The notes under the pieces were generated by a model. The model saw nothing but the letters and a program-made list of their open reading frames with translations, had not been told where the DNA came from and searched no databases. This document shows positions 24,752-32,765 of a stretch of 64,000 nucleotides of DNA, in pieces (within the stretch, counting starts at the first letter, position 1; every line of letters starts with the position of its first letter). The translations under genes and the position numbers were made by a program. This DNA comes from JARKQH01 sp964631605 (GTDB lineage: Bacteria; Verrucomicrobiota; Verrucomicrobiia; Limisphaerales; UBA8199), in the NCBI GenBank assembly GCA_964631605.1, contig CAZVYG010000016.1:15040-79039 (forward strand). Direction: 5' to 3'.

Positions 24752-24790
24752 GCGAGGGCCTGGGGGTCACGCTATGACCCGGGCTCTCGC
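24752..24790 (+). terminator. Strong hairpin between the two Hcp-like genes
   Basis: GCGAGGGCC...GGGGTCA pairs with TGACCC...GGGCTCTCGC around a CGCTA loop, giving a long stem with small mismatches. It lies just after the first Hcp-like stop. There is no T-run, so it may attenuate or protect the upstream message rather than end it fully. Confidence 0.45.
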
Positions 24791-24813
24791 CAACCTCACC
24801 TTACGAAGAGCCT

Positions 24814-25593
24814 ATGAACATGGCCCGATTTCAGCCGCTCCTGCTGGCGCTGCTGGCGGGAACCCTGGCGGCGTTCCCCGCGTGCGGAGGGACGGAAGCG
24901 TATCTCCAGGTTGAGGGTGTCTCCGGCGAAGGTGGCACGCCCGGACACGAAGGTTGGATCGAGGTGCTGCAAGTCACCAATGCCCTCGCCCGAGTGCCGG
25001 GCTCCGAGACGCCCGGGATGGCGACGGCCGGCGCCTTTGGCGTTTTGAAACAGGTGGATAAGGCCTCCCCGTTGCTCATGCTGGCATGCGCGGCGGGAAC
25101 GGTCATTCCCAGTGCCCGGCTGGAGCTGGTGACCACCAACGGGAACACAATCAGGTTTTTCCAGCTCGAGTTGAGCAATGTCGTCGTCCGAGCCGTCCAC
25201 AATGTGGGCGCCGCGCATGGCCCAGAGGTCCGGCCGCTGGAGCAATGCGACTTCAGCTTCCAGCAAATCCGGTGGCGCTACACGGAATTGCGCCCGCGCA
25301 GCCGGTTGCCGCTGGGTTACCACGACAGTTGGTGGAATTGGCTCAGCGAAACGGGGGATAGTTCGAGCCTCCCCGCCCGGTTTGAGGTTACGGGCATCCA
25401 CCAGGGGCCGAAGCACGTCGTCCTGAGCTGGCGGGCGGAGGCGGGCAAAACCTACGCGGTTTACTCCAGCTCTCACGTGGAGGGGCCATTCAGCCTGCTG
25501 GGCCGGGTGAGCGCCGCCGGCGACACCGTGGTCAACTATCCTGTTCCGCTCCTGGCCCCGGCGTTGTTTTTTGCGGTCGAACAGCAGCCCTGA
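24814..25593 (+). CDS. Sec-exported Hcp-like protein with extra C-terminal beta domain
   Basis: The 259-residue protein begins with a signal peptide (ARFQPLLLALLAGTLAAFPA) and repeats the Hcp-like order of the gene before it: AYLQVEGVSGEGGTPGHEGW, KASPLLMLACAAGTVIP and CDFSFQQIRWRYTEL. Unlike its neighbour it adds about 75 residues (FEVTGIHQGPKHVVLSW to ALFFAVEQ) that resemble the beta-rich C-terminal domain seen in other exported proteins here. The shared KASP-LMLACA segment shows that the pair arose by duplication. Starts at 24814 and 24820 are both possible. Confidence 0.75.
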   Translation: MNMARFQPLLLALLAGTLAAFPACGGTEAYLQVEGVSGEGGTPGHEGWIEVLQVTNALARVPGSETPGMATAGAFGVLKQVDKASPLLMLACAAGTVIPSARLELVTTNGNTIRFFQLELSNVVVRAVHNVGAAHGPEVRPLEQCDFSFQQIRWRYTELRPRSRLPLGYHDSWWNWLSETGDSSSLPARFEVTGIHQGPKHVVLSWRAEAGKTYAVYSSSHVEGPFSLLGRVSAAGDTVVNYPVPLLAPALFFAVEQQP

Positions 25594-25624
25594 GGGTGGA
25601 GGGACGCGAGGTTTGCATTTCCCG

Positions 25625-25655
25625 GATTCTCTGATTCAATAGGCGGCAGAGAATC
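25625..25655. promoter_or_regulatory. Perfect 9-bp inverted repeat before the symporter gene
   Basis: GATTCTCTG and CAGAGAATC are separated by 13 bases. The right arm ends 5 nt before the symporter start, next to its GGCGG ribosome-binding site. It could be an operator for a dimeric repressor or a hairpin that hides the ribosome-binding site. No cognate regulator is recognisable nearby. Confidence 0.5.
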
Positions 25656-25660
25656 GGCGG

Positions 25661-27811
25661 ATGGACGCTTATTTATATACGTACCTCGTTGGCGGGGTTT
25701 TTTTTGCAATCGGCCTGGGCTATGCCGCCAGGCAGGGTTACATCGGTTTCACCGGGTTCAAATTGCGCAACCTGCTCGTCTGCCTGGGCGTGTTGCTGTT
25801 TTTTGCCCTGCTGCAAGGTTACTTGCAGTACGCCCCGATGCCGGCCGCGCCTCCCAAGGCTTACACAGGCGGGGCCGAGGCGGTGCTGAGGGAAGGGGGC
25901 AAGATTCGCGGCGTACCGCTCGACTACGGGATTGTGGCGGCTTATTTCGGGTTGATTCTCTTTAATGGGATGTATTTTGGGCGGCGGCAGAAGACGACCA
26001 AGGATTTCTTTTTTGGCGGGCAGCGGTTTGCGTGGTGGCTGATTGCGATCAGTCTCATCGCCACCACCATCGGCTCCTACAGTTTCGTCAAGTATAGCGA
26101 GATCGCCTACAAGTACGGCCTGGGGGCCACCCAGGCCTATTGGAATGACTGGGTCTGGTTCCCCCTCCTGGTGTTTGGCTGGTTGCCGCTGCTGTATTTT
26201 TCCCGCATTGTTTCCGTGCCCGAATATTTTGGGCGACGTTTTGGGCCGAAGGTGAGGTTTTGGGCGACGATCTATCTGTTGATTTACCTGGTGGGGTATG
26301 TGGGGGTAAACCTTTACACCATGGGGGTGGTGGTCAACATCCTGGTGGGCTGGCCCATTCCGCTGGCGGCAATGGCGGTGGCCGCCGTCTCCGCCACTTA
26401 CGTCACCTTTGGCGGGCAAAGCAGCGTCATTATGAATGACCTCGTCAATGGCGTTTTCCTGCTGCTGGTCGGCCTTCTGATCGTGGCGATGGGGGCCTTT
26501 TACCTCGGAGGCTTTGACCAGCTCTGGCTCAACCTCCCGCGCGAGGCGCGCCTGGCCTTCCCCAACTTCAACGAGGATCCGGAGTTTCCCGCCGTGGGGA
26601 TTTTTTGGCAGGACACGTTCGCCAACTCGGCGATGTTCTATTTTCTCAACCAGGGAATCATCATGCGGTTCATGGCGGCGAAATCGGTGGCCGAGAGTCG
26701 GAAGGCCACCACCGTGATGGTCGTGGCGCTGATGTTGCTGGGCGCGGTGGTGGTGGCCTCCGGCGGTCTGGTGGCCCGCGCCTTCACCAACGCGGGCGTC
26801 CTCCCCGAAGTTCCCGCCCGCGAAGCCTTTTTCGTCGCCGCCGAATTCCTCAGCCGGCCCGGCATTTTCGGCCTGATCCTGGCCGCGATGACCGCGGCGC
26901 TGATGTCCACGGTGGACACGCTGATCACCGCGGTGTCCGCGGTCACCGTCAACGACCTCTACCGTCCGTATCTCCACCCGAGGGCATCGGACAAGGAACT
27001 CCTGCGCGCGGCGCGAATCGCGGCCTTGTCGGTCTCGGTCTTCGGGGTGATGCTCGTCCCGCTTTTTATGCAGTTCAAGTCCATCTACGTGGCTCACGCC
27101 GCGTTCACCGCGGCGGTGACTCCGCCCATGGTGGTGGCCTTGTTGCTGGCGGTTTTCTGGCGCCGCTTCACCCATGCGGCCGCTTTGTGGACCCTGGTGG
27201 GCGGCCTGGCGCTCATGGCCCTTTCGATGTTGTTCCCGGCGGTGATCATTCCCTTTGCCCATGGAGTTCCTGGCGGCCACACCTCCTGGGATTTTCTCGC
27301 TGGCATGCGCGAACAGCAATTCATGCGCGCCTTCTATGGCGCGGTGCTCTGCGCCGCCATTGGGGTCGGGGTCAGTCTCCTGACCCGGCCGGAACCTAGG
27401 GAAAAAATGCGCGGCCTCGTGTGGGGCACCATCGGCGACGCCCTGCGGCATTACAAAGGGTCGCCCGGGCGCGAAAGCCCGGTGACGCGCGCTCTGGCCC
27501 GGCCCGAGCGACTCGAGCGTCAGCTCCCCCACTTTGGCACGGCGGAATTAAGCGGCGTTCGCATCTCCTCGGCCGTCGCGCGCAAACTCGATGCGCAGGT
27601 CGGAGACCTGCTCTACGTTACCGACCCGCGTTGGTGGACTGGCGGCCTGCATTCGGCGCACGTCATCGTCGCGGACATTTGCGAGAACGGCGCGGAGCAC
27701 ACCGTGGGAATGGACGCGGGCGCCTTCGAGCTTGTGGTCCGGAACCGGATTGGGAAACCGGTAAGATTGGAACGGCTTTACGAATCCGTGCGCGAGCCCG
27801 CCCCCGCTTGA
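25661..27811 (+). CDS. Sodium:solute symporter family protein
   Basis: The 716-residue protein has a long N-terminal region with one or two helices. The SSS-family core begins near residue 100 with TTKDFFFGGQRFAWWLIAIS and TTIGSYSFVKYS. Further features are SRIVSVPEYFGRRFGP, TMGVVVNILVGW and ILAAMTAALMSTVDTLIT, the conserved region that contributes to the Na2 site. About 13 hydrophobic segments are visible. The C-terminal 150 residues (RPEREKM region onward) form a soluble domain with SAVARKLDAQVGDLLYVTD. The substrate is unknown; Planctomycetes-Verrucomicrobia members often transport sugars. Confidence 0.9.
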   Translation: MDAYLYTYLVGGVFFAIGLGYAARQGYIGFTGFKLRNLLVCLGVLLFFALLQGYLQYAPMPAAPPKAYTGGAEAVLREGGKIRGVPLDYGIVAAYFGLILFNGMYFGRRQKTTKDFFFGGQRFAWWLIAISLIATTIGSYSFVKYSEIAYKYGLGATQAYWNDWVWFPLLVFGWLPLLYFSRIVSVPEYFGRRFGPKVRFWATIYLLIYLVGYVGVNLYTMGVVVNILVGWPIPLAAMAVAAVSATYVTFGGQSSVIMNDLVNGVFLLLVGLLIVAMGAFYLGGFDQLWLNLPREARLAFPNFNEDPEFPAVGIFWQDTFANSAMFYFLNQGIIMRFMAAKSVAESRKATTVMVVALMLLGAVVVASGGLVARAFTNAGVLPEVPAREAFFVAAEFLSRPGIFGLILAAMTAALMSTVDTLITAVSAVTVNDLYRPYLHPRASDKELLRAARIAALSVSVFGVMLVPLFMQFKSIYVAHAAFTAAVTPPMVVALLLAVFWRRFTHAAALWTLVGGLALMALSMLFPAVIIPFAHGVPGGHTSWDFLAGMREQQFMRAFYGAVLCAAIGVGVSLLTRPEPREKMRGLVWGTIGDALRHYKGSPGRESPVTRALARPERLERQLPHFGTAELSGVRISSAVARKLDAQVGDLLYVTDPRWWTGGLHSAHVIVADICENGAEHTVGMDAGAFELVVRNRIGKPVRLERLYESVREPAPA

Positions 27812-27821
27812 TCCCCCGCGG

Positions 27822-27840
27822 CCCGGCCGGCCTCGCCGGG
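27822..27840. terminator. Short hairpin between convergent genes
   Basis: CCCGGC and GCCGGG with a 7-base loop lie between the symporter (plus) and the lipoprotein gene (minus). It has no T-run on either strand and is only a candidate bidirectional terminator. Confidence 0.3.
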
Positions 27841-27930
27841 AGTAAAGCTCTTTGGTTCTGGCGAAACCCCCGCGGCAGCTCCAGCGTCGTCGAGCAACAA
27901 CCTTGACCGCGCCCAAGCTTCCCGCCGGCG

Positions 27931-28323
27931 CTACCGGCTCGACTTTTTCAGCGCCTCGAGCACCTGTTGGGCCTGGGCGTCGCCGCGCCCGGCCAATTCC
28001 GCCACTCGCACGTAGATATTCGCGCTGGCGTTATGGACCGCCCGCGCCTGGTCGGGGGACAAGGCTTTCGTGCGGCGCAGCCGCTCCAGCGCCGCCATGG
28101 CTGCGGCCCAATCCTCCGCCCGCATCGCGCCAACGGCGCGCGAGGCCAGGCCGGCTGGTGTTGCCTCGTCCAAGGGCGCCGCCCCGCCTTTCAATCCGAA
28201 AGCCTGCTCGAGTTCGGTCGCCTCCGCTTTGGCTGAAGGGGTTTTGCCGCCGCAGGCGATCAGGCCCCCGGCCAGCCCGAATGCCAGCGCCAGACCGGCC
28301 ACGATGCGAAAAAGCCAGCTCAT
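27931..28323 (-). CDS. Small lipoprotein
   Basis: The 130-residue protein has a lipoprotein signal (MSWLFRIVAGLALAFGLAGG followed by LIACGG, with Cys24 as the lipidation site). A helical domain rich in Ala and Leu follows (LASRAVGAMRAEDWAAAMAALERLRRT), which may be a tetratricopeptide-like helical pair. The function is unknown. Its start codon directly abuts the stop of the pseudopilin-like gene, so the two are probably co-expressed. Confidence 0.75.
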   Translation of the reverse strand: MSWLFRIVAGLALAFGLAGGLIACGGKTPSAKAEATELEQAFGLKGGAAPLDEATPAGLASRAVGAMRAEDWAAAMAALERLRRTKALSPDQARAVHNASANIYVRVAELAGRGDAQAQQVLEALKKSSR

Positions 28324-29097
28324 TCAACGTCCATTGGGGGTGTCCGAAGCGCACCAGAGACGGTTCTTCTGCGGATCGGCTTCAATCTCGTAATACTTCT
28401 TGTAGCGAATGTATTCGACACTGCCGCTGAACAGGCCGACGGTTCCCCCCTGTCCGTGTCGCTCGGAAATGCCCTCGTCGGGATAGCTGGCGCCGTCGTT
28501 GAAGAAATCGGGCCGCCGCTCATCCGCTTCCCACAGCAGAATGCAATCGGGTTTGAAGTCGGAGAGTTTGTCGGAAGTTTCCTTGCGGCGGCCGTAGCGG
28601 GTGGCGGCGCCGTTCATGATGTAGCTGGTGAACTGGATGTTTCGCTGCCAATAGAGCGGGTTTTCCTTGTCCAGGGGGCAAAGATACATCCGCCAGGCCG
28701 GCGGGATGTTGGTCCCGATGACCTGCACTTCCTTGCCGTTGCTGACATACGGCCAGAACGCCCCCCGCTGCGGCCCGATGTAAAGCGAACCGCTGCGATA
28801 CTGAAACGGCATGTAGAGCCAGCCCGGCGTTTTCTGGCCGGAAACTGTGGCGGCGTTGTTGTTCGCAAACGCAATCGAGTCCCGGTAATCCGAGACATAC
28901 ATCAGGTGCGCCAGCAGCAATTGTTTCTGGTTGTTGATGCACTGGGTGCGTTGCGCCCGCTCCTTCGCCTTGGAGAGCGCCGGCAACAGCATCGCCGCCA
29001 GGATGGCGATGATGGCGATCACCACGAGCAGTTCAATCAGCGTGAAACCCGATGTGCGGCCCCGCAGCCGGGAACGGTCATTTCTCAATGGATTCAT
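28324..29097 (-). CDS. Type II secretion/pseudopilin-like protein (DUF1559-type, H-X9-DG class)
   Basis: The 257-residue protein has the prepilin signature GFTLIELLVVIAIIAILAAM preceded by a basic leader, then LPALSKAKERAQRTQCINN, which is typical of the abundant Verrucomicrobia/Planctomycetes pseudopilin-like proteins. The C-terminal region carries a globular domain with SERHGQGGTVGLFSGSVE, the H-x9-DG-like element. Such proteins are processed by prepilin peptidase and may form surface filaments or take part in secretion. I chose the ATG at 29097; the frame continues upstream into the terminator hairpin. Confidence 0.88.
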   Translation of the reverse strand: MNPLRNDRSRLRGRTSGFTLIELLVVIAIIAILAAMLLPALSKAKERAQRTQCINNQKQLLLAHLMYVSDYRDSIAFANNNAATVSGQKTPGWLYMPFQYRSGSLYIGPQRGAFWPYVSNGKEVQVIGTNIPPAWRMYLCPLDKENPLYWQRNIQFTSYIMNGAATRYGRRKETSDKLSDFKPDCILLWEADERRPDFFNDGASYPDEGISERHGQGGTVGLFSGSVEYIRYKKYYEIEADPQKNRLWCASDTPNGR

Positions 29098-29135
29098 ACT
29101 CGATGCGCACAGGCTCAAAGCCCTGGAGGAAACCT

Positions 29136-29168
29136 GGCTGCCCGGCCTTTTGGCCTGGCCGGGCAGCC
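29136..29168 (-). terminator. 12-bp perfect-stem hairpin after the beta-strand protein
   Basis: GGCTGCCCGGCC and GGCCGGGCAGCC form an uninterrupted 12-bp stem with a 9-base loop, 24 nt after the end of the large minus-strand secreted-protein gene. There is no long T-run. It most likely acts as a transcription terminator or 3' protector, separating that gene from the pseudopilin/lipoprotein pair. Confidence 0.55.
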
Positions 29169-29191
29169 GGTCCTCAACCTCTGCACCAAAC

Positions 29192-31540
29192 TCAAGGCAG
29201 CAGAATCCGATAGAACGCCTGCGGACGCGACGCGGTCCCGGTCTCGGTGAACGTGAACGAGCCGGTGTTGGTGACCAGGTTCTCCCAATAGACCGGCGCG
29301 TTGAGGTTGGTCGCCCGCTGCACCACACTGACTTGCGAGGGCGTGCCAGCCTCCACGCTAAACTGCAGCTCGCCCCCGACAATCACCGGTGTGCCAATGG
29401 TCGTGACCGGCGGCAGCGGCGGCACCACCTCGCCTGAAGGAAGAATGGACGCTCCCGTCACGTCGCCCGCGCCAAAGGGATTGATCCATTTGATTTGCGC
29501 CAGTTGCGCCGCGGTCAAGCCCGTGGCGTCGGTGCCGAACTTGATCTGGTCGGAACCGCCACCCGAGGGGCTGCCGCCCCAACCAACGATGCTTAGCGTG
29601 CCAGCATTCCAAGCCACGGCGCTGCTGTTGGCGAAGTTCAACACCGAGCCGCTCGGGCCGTTGTTGCCCAACTGAATGGCGGCGTCAACCCCGGCCAGCT
29701 TGAGCGTCTGCATGGTGACTGTGGAATCGTCACTCACTCGGACCGTTGAGCCCTTGAGCACCAGGCCGGCAAAGTTGGCCATGGTGGCATCCGCGCCAAG
29801 GATGTAGGTTGGCACGCTGCCGGCCTCGTTGTCCACGCCCAAGGCCACTGCGGACGGGCTGCTCGGCCCGGCGGGAATGGTGAAGGTTTCGGTGCTGGCC
29901 AGCGCCAGCGTGAGCGTGCCGCCGCTGCCGGTGATGCCGTTCAGACGGGCGGTGGTGAGCAGGTTGCCCAGCGCCGCGGCGCTCTTGGCCTGGAGGCGGA
30001 GCCCGGCGATGGTGCTGCCGTTGACCACCAGGTTGGCCCCGGCATTGAACGTCACGCCATTCTGGGTTCCGGTCCCGTTGTCCAGCAGCAGGTCAATCAC
30101 CGCGTCCTTGTCCGCGGTGCCCCGCCCGGTGAGCGTGTTGTTCACGGCGATATTGCCGACGTTGCCGCCGCCATCATAGGTGCGGGCAAAGCGGAGGGTG
30201 CCGCCCGCGTCAATGAAGCAGGCCGAATTCATGACGACCGACGCCAGGGGATTCACCCAGCGCGAAAGCTGCAGGTCCATCTGGGCCAGGCCGCCGTCCT
30301 GGATGGTAATCTTGTTGGTCCCGCCGGCCAGGCCGAAGTCGAACGTTCGTGCGCTGCTGCTGCTGGGCCGGCCCTGGACGGCGATGGCGGCGTTGGTGGT
30401 CACCGTCACGTCCGACGCGAGCTGGCGCTGATTGGAATGCGTGAAGTACACCTGGCAGGCATTCTTGAAATAGATGCCCGCCGGCACATGGTAGGGATTG
30501 CTGATATTGTTGAGCGACAGATACACGATGTTGGTCCCGGCATGTTCACTGAGCGGGTCCTGGTCGGCGGTCACATCCCCGTCGGGCTGGCCGTCAATGA
30601 TGATGGGGCCGGTAAACATCGGCGCCGTCCAATCATTGACCGGCTGCACCTGGAACCGGGCGGCCGCGCCATTGCGGAGCACCAGCGTGATGGGCCCGGT
30701 GCCGTGAAGGTTTTGCAACTGGAAGGCCCCGGCCTGGTTGTCATTGGCGGAGGAGCCTGTGGGGTCCAGGGTGGCCAGGCGGGCGGGATAGGCTTCGATC
30801 CGCGCCGGGCCCTCGACCACGTTGGCGTTGAGGTTATTTCCGGGAATCTGCAGATTGAAGTTGCTGAACACCAGCGTGCCGCCGGCCGGGCCGAAATAGT
30901 TGGTCCGCTTCACACTGATTCTGCCCAGCGGGTCTTCGGCAAATAACTCGAGCCGTCCGCCACTGTTCGTGGCCGCGCTGTATCCCAGTGGATCGCCCCC
31001 TTCCTGCAGCTCGAGGTCGCCGAAGCCAAGCTTCGTCACTTTCAGGGTGCCCCCGCTGAGAATGACCGGGCCCGTGATGCCGTTGAAGGCCGCAAATTCA
31101 TAAACACCGCCCGCGACGTTGATGCCGGCGAATCCATTAATCGAACCCTCAAATCGCACCACGCCGCTCCCGGTGCCGCCCAACGTGCGATCGGCCCCTC
31201 CCAGGTCGAGGAAATTCTCGAATTTGACGGCTCCGGCGCCATTTTGGGTGATGCCGCCCGTCAGCACGAAGGTGGCCGAGCTGGGCGTGAAAAGATAGTC
31301 GCTGGCTGAATTGAAGGTCAGCGGGCCGTTGTTGGGTGAGGCCCCGGTCAGGTCCACCGTGTAGCGGGTTGCCGAACCGAATTCCAGGGCGTCGCCGGAG
31401 GCGGGCGCCGCGGGCGTCCAGTTGGCGCTGTTGCTGAAGAGGCTGTCGGCGCTGCCGGTCCAGGTGGAAGTGGCGGCCCCGAGGCTGCCAGTCGCCAGGC
31501 AGACGGCGCAGGCGAGGATGCAGGGTTTGAGGGTCTTCAT
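29192..31540 (-). CDS. Large secreted beta-strand-repeat protein (autotransporter-passenger-like)
   Basis: The 782-residue protein has a signal peptide (MKTLKPCILACAVCLATGS, LGAATS) followed by STWTGSADSLFSNSANWTPA, the start of passenger-type beta-helix domains. Repeated Gly/Asn/Thr-rich strands form the rest, for example GPVILSGGTLKVTKLGFGDL. The end carries SVVQRATNLNAPVYWENL and RPQAFYRILLP, the tail shared with other exported proteins in this window. No translocator beta-barrel is present. Surface or extracellular localisation is expected. The start at 31540 is chosen by the signal peptide. Confidence 0.82.
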   Translation of the reverse strand: MKTLKPCILACAVCLATGSLGAATSTWTGSADSLFSNSANWTPAAPASGDALEFGSATRYTVDLTGASPNNGPLTFNSASDYLFTPSSATFVLTGGITQNGAGAVKFENFLDLGGADRTLGGTGSGVVRFEGSINGFAGINVAGGVYEFAAFNGITGPVILSGGTLKVTKLGFGDLELQEGGDPLGYSAATNSGGRLELFAEDPLGRISVKRTNYFGPAGGTLVFSNFNLQIPGNNLNANVVEGPARIEAYPARLATLDPTGSSANDNQAGAFQLQNLHGTGPITLVLRNGAAARFQVQPVNDWTAPMFTGPIIIDGQPDGDVTADQDPLSEHAGTNIVYLSLNNISNPYHVPAGIYFKNACQVYFTHSNQRQLASDVTVTTNAAIAVQGRPSSSSARTFDFGLAGGTNKITIQDGGLAQMDLQLSRWVNPLASVVMNSACFIDAGGTLRFARTYDGGGNVGNIAVNNTLTGRGTADKDAVIDLLLDNGTGTQNGVTFNAGANLVVNGSTIAGLRLQAKSAAALGNLLTTARLNGITGSGGTLTLALASTETFTIPAGPSSPSAVALGVDNEAGSVPTYILGADATMANFAGLVLKGSTVRVSDDSTVTMQTLKLAGVDAAIQLGNNGPSGSVLNFANSSAVAWNAGTLSIVGWGGSPSGGGSDQIKFGTDATGLTAAQLAQIKWINPFGAGDVTGASILPSGEVVPPLPPVTTIGTPVIVGGELQFSVEAGTPSQVSVVQRATNLNAPVYWENLVTNTGSFTFTETGTASRPQAFYRILLP

Positions 31541-31789
31541 AAGCAGGGCTTGGTTCTTTGCAGATGCGTGTTCACTGTATCGTTGTTCGGTTTGATCCAA
31601 CCGCCGACAGACACCACGTTTTGCCGGCTTCATCCCCCATTTAATCACCTCCGCATCCGCCTTGCCCAGCGGTCAAAGGCCCTTTTGCAACTGAAATTTG
31701 CCCTCTTTGATTCCGGGGCATTTGTCCCGGCGTCGGCGGGGCGGCCACGGGGAGAAAAGCGACTCAACCGGACGCATCCGCCTGGGGCG

Positions 31790-32626
31790 CTACTTTGCGG
31801 CGGTGGCGGTTGGGGCCGGCCCGGCGGGGTTGGTCGAGACGACCAGGCAGTAGATGTTGCCGTCCAGCTCCGTCCGCAGCGTCACCGAGCCGGGGGCGCG
31901 CAACTGCTTCGAGAAAACGGCATACACCTGGTTGATGCTGCCGTTGTTGCCCTCATCAATCCCGACGTAGTCGCCGCGGTTGGTTTCGGTCCGCAACGGG
32001 GTCAGCCCGGTGTCCACCCGCTGCCATCCGTCATCCACAATCCACTGCGTGTCGGGGGGTCCAAAACGGGGGTCGTCGTACGACGACTCCGGGCCGTAAT
32101 CGTTTACACGGTTGTCCACCAGCAGGTAAAAGGTCGAGGGGCGGTCCACCGTCACGGCGCACTCGTAGTTGGTGTAGTGGCGCACGTTCTGCAGGAACCA
32201 GACATATTGCTGGCCGATGAGGTAGGGAGGAAAACCCTCCGAGTCCGCGCCGTCGCCGGGGGGTGGAACGGCTTCCGCGGTTTGGAGCCCCGTCTTCAGT
32301 GTGGCGGAACCCGCGCCATTGGCGGGTGGGGTTGCGCCGCCCGCCGAGGGGACGGCAGAGGCGGGCTCGCCCGTCATGTAAGCCAGGCGACCCGATGAAT
32401 CGAACCGCGCCGCCCGGGCCGTATGCAGGCGGTTGCTGATCAGTTGGGTCCCGCTGCGAAACAAGTTCGTCGCCAGGCTCGCCGCCGGCAGGGTGATCGG
32501 CTTGCCCGACATGTACTCATTCCCAACCCCCCGGTCGCGAATTTCGACCACCTCCCCGCGGCATGCCAGCATCCCGCAGAGCGGGAGCAGGACTCCATAC
32601 CCTCGAAGTGATGCAATTGATCTCAT
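31790..32626 (-). CDS. Secreted protein of unknown function
   Basis: I do not recognise the family of this 278-residue protein. The N terminus (MRSIASLRGYGVLLPLCGML) looks like a weak signal peptide. A disordered Ala/Pro/Gly-rich linker lies around residues 100-140 (ASAVPSAGGATPPANGAG). The folded C-terminal half contains YVWFLQNVRHYTNYECAVTV, DRPSTFYLLVDNR and DGNIYCLVV. It may be a surface or matrix protein. The gene is divergent from the histidine kinase, with about 140 nt between them. Confidence 0.55.
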   Translation of the reverse strand: MRSIASLRGYGVLLPLCGMLACRGEVVEIRDRGVGNEYMSGKPITLPAASLATNLFRSGTQLISNRLHTARAARFDSSGRLAYMTGEPASAVPSAGGATPPANGAGSATLKTGLQTAEAVPPPGDGADSEGFPPYLIGQQYVWFLQNVRHYTNYECAVTVDRPSTFYLLVDNRVNDYGPESSYDDPRFGPPDTQWIVDDGWQRVDTGLTPLRTETNRGDYVGIDEGNNGSINQVYAVFSKQLRAPGSVTLRTELDGNIYCLVVSTNPAGPAPTATAAK

Positions 32627-32716
32627 GCGCGCCAAACCATGTCTTTCGACCACCCTCAGTCTTACTCCCCCCTCCCCCGACTTGCAGCACTCTTTTTGTC
32701 CCGCGTCCAAGGACAT

Positions 32717-32746
32717 TTGACTCTGTAGGCTGTCCCTCGGTAATGT
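32717..32746 (+). promoter_or_regulatory. Sigma70-like promoter for the histidine kinase operon
   Basis: TTGACT (32717-32722) and TAATGT (32741-32746) are separated by 18 bases. The predicted start of transcription is within about 15 nt of the histidine-kinase ATG at 32766. This is sequence-only evidence. Confidence 0.5.
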
Positions 32747-32765
32747 GCTAGAGTCGCGTGCCAGC

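Noticed and set aside
24069..25593. Type VI secretion cluster
   Set aside because: Only Hcp-like domains with signal peptides are present; there is no sheath, ClpV, VgrG or baseplate gene.
25673..27532. A 619-residue open frame antisense to the symporter gene
   Set aside because: It is a GC-rich shadow; its composition (His/Gly/Arg-rich) is that of a non-coding frame, and the sense frame encodes a clear membrane transporter.
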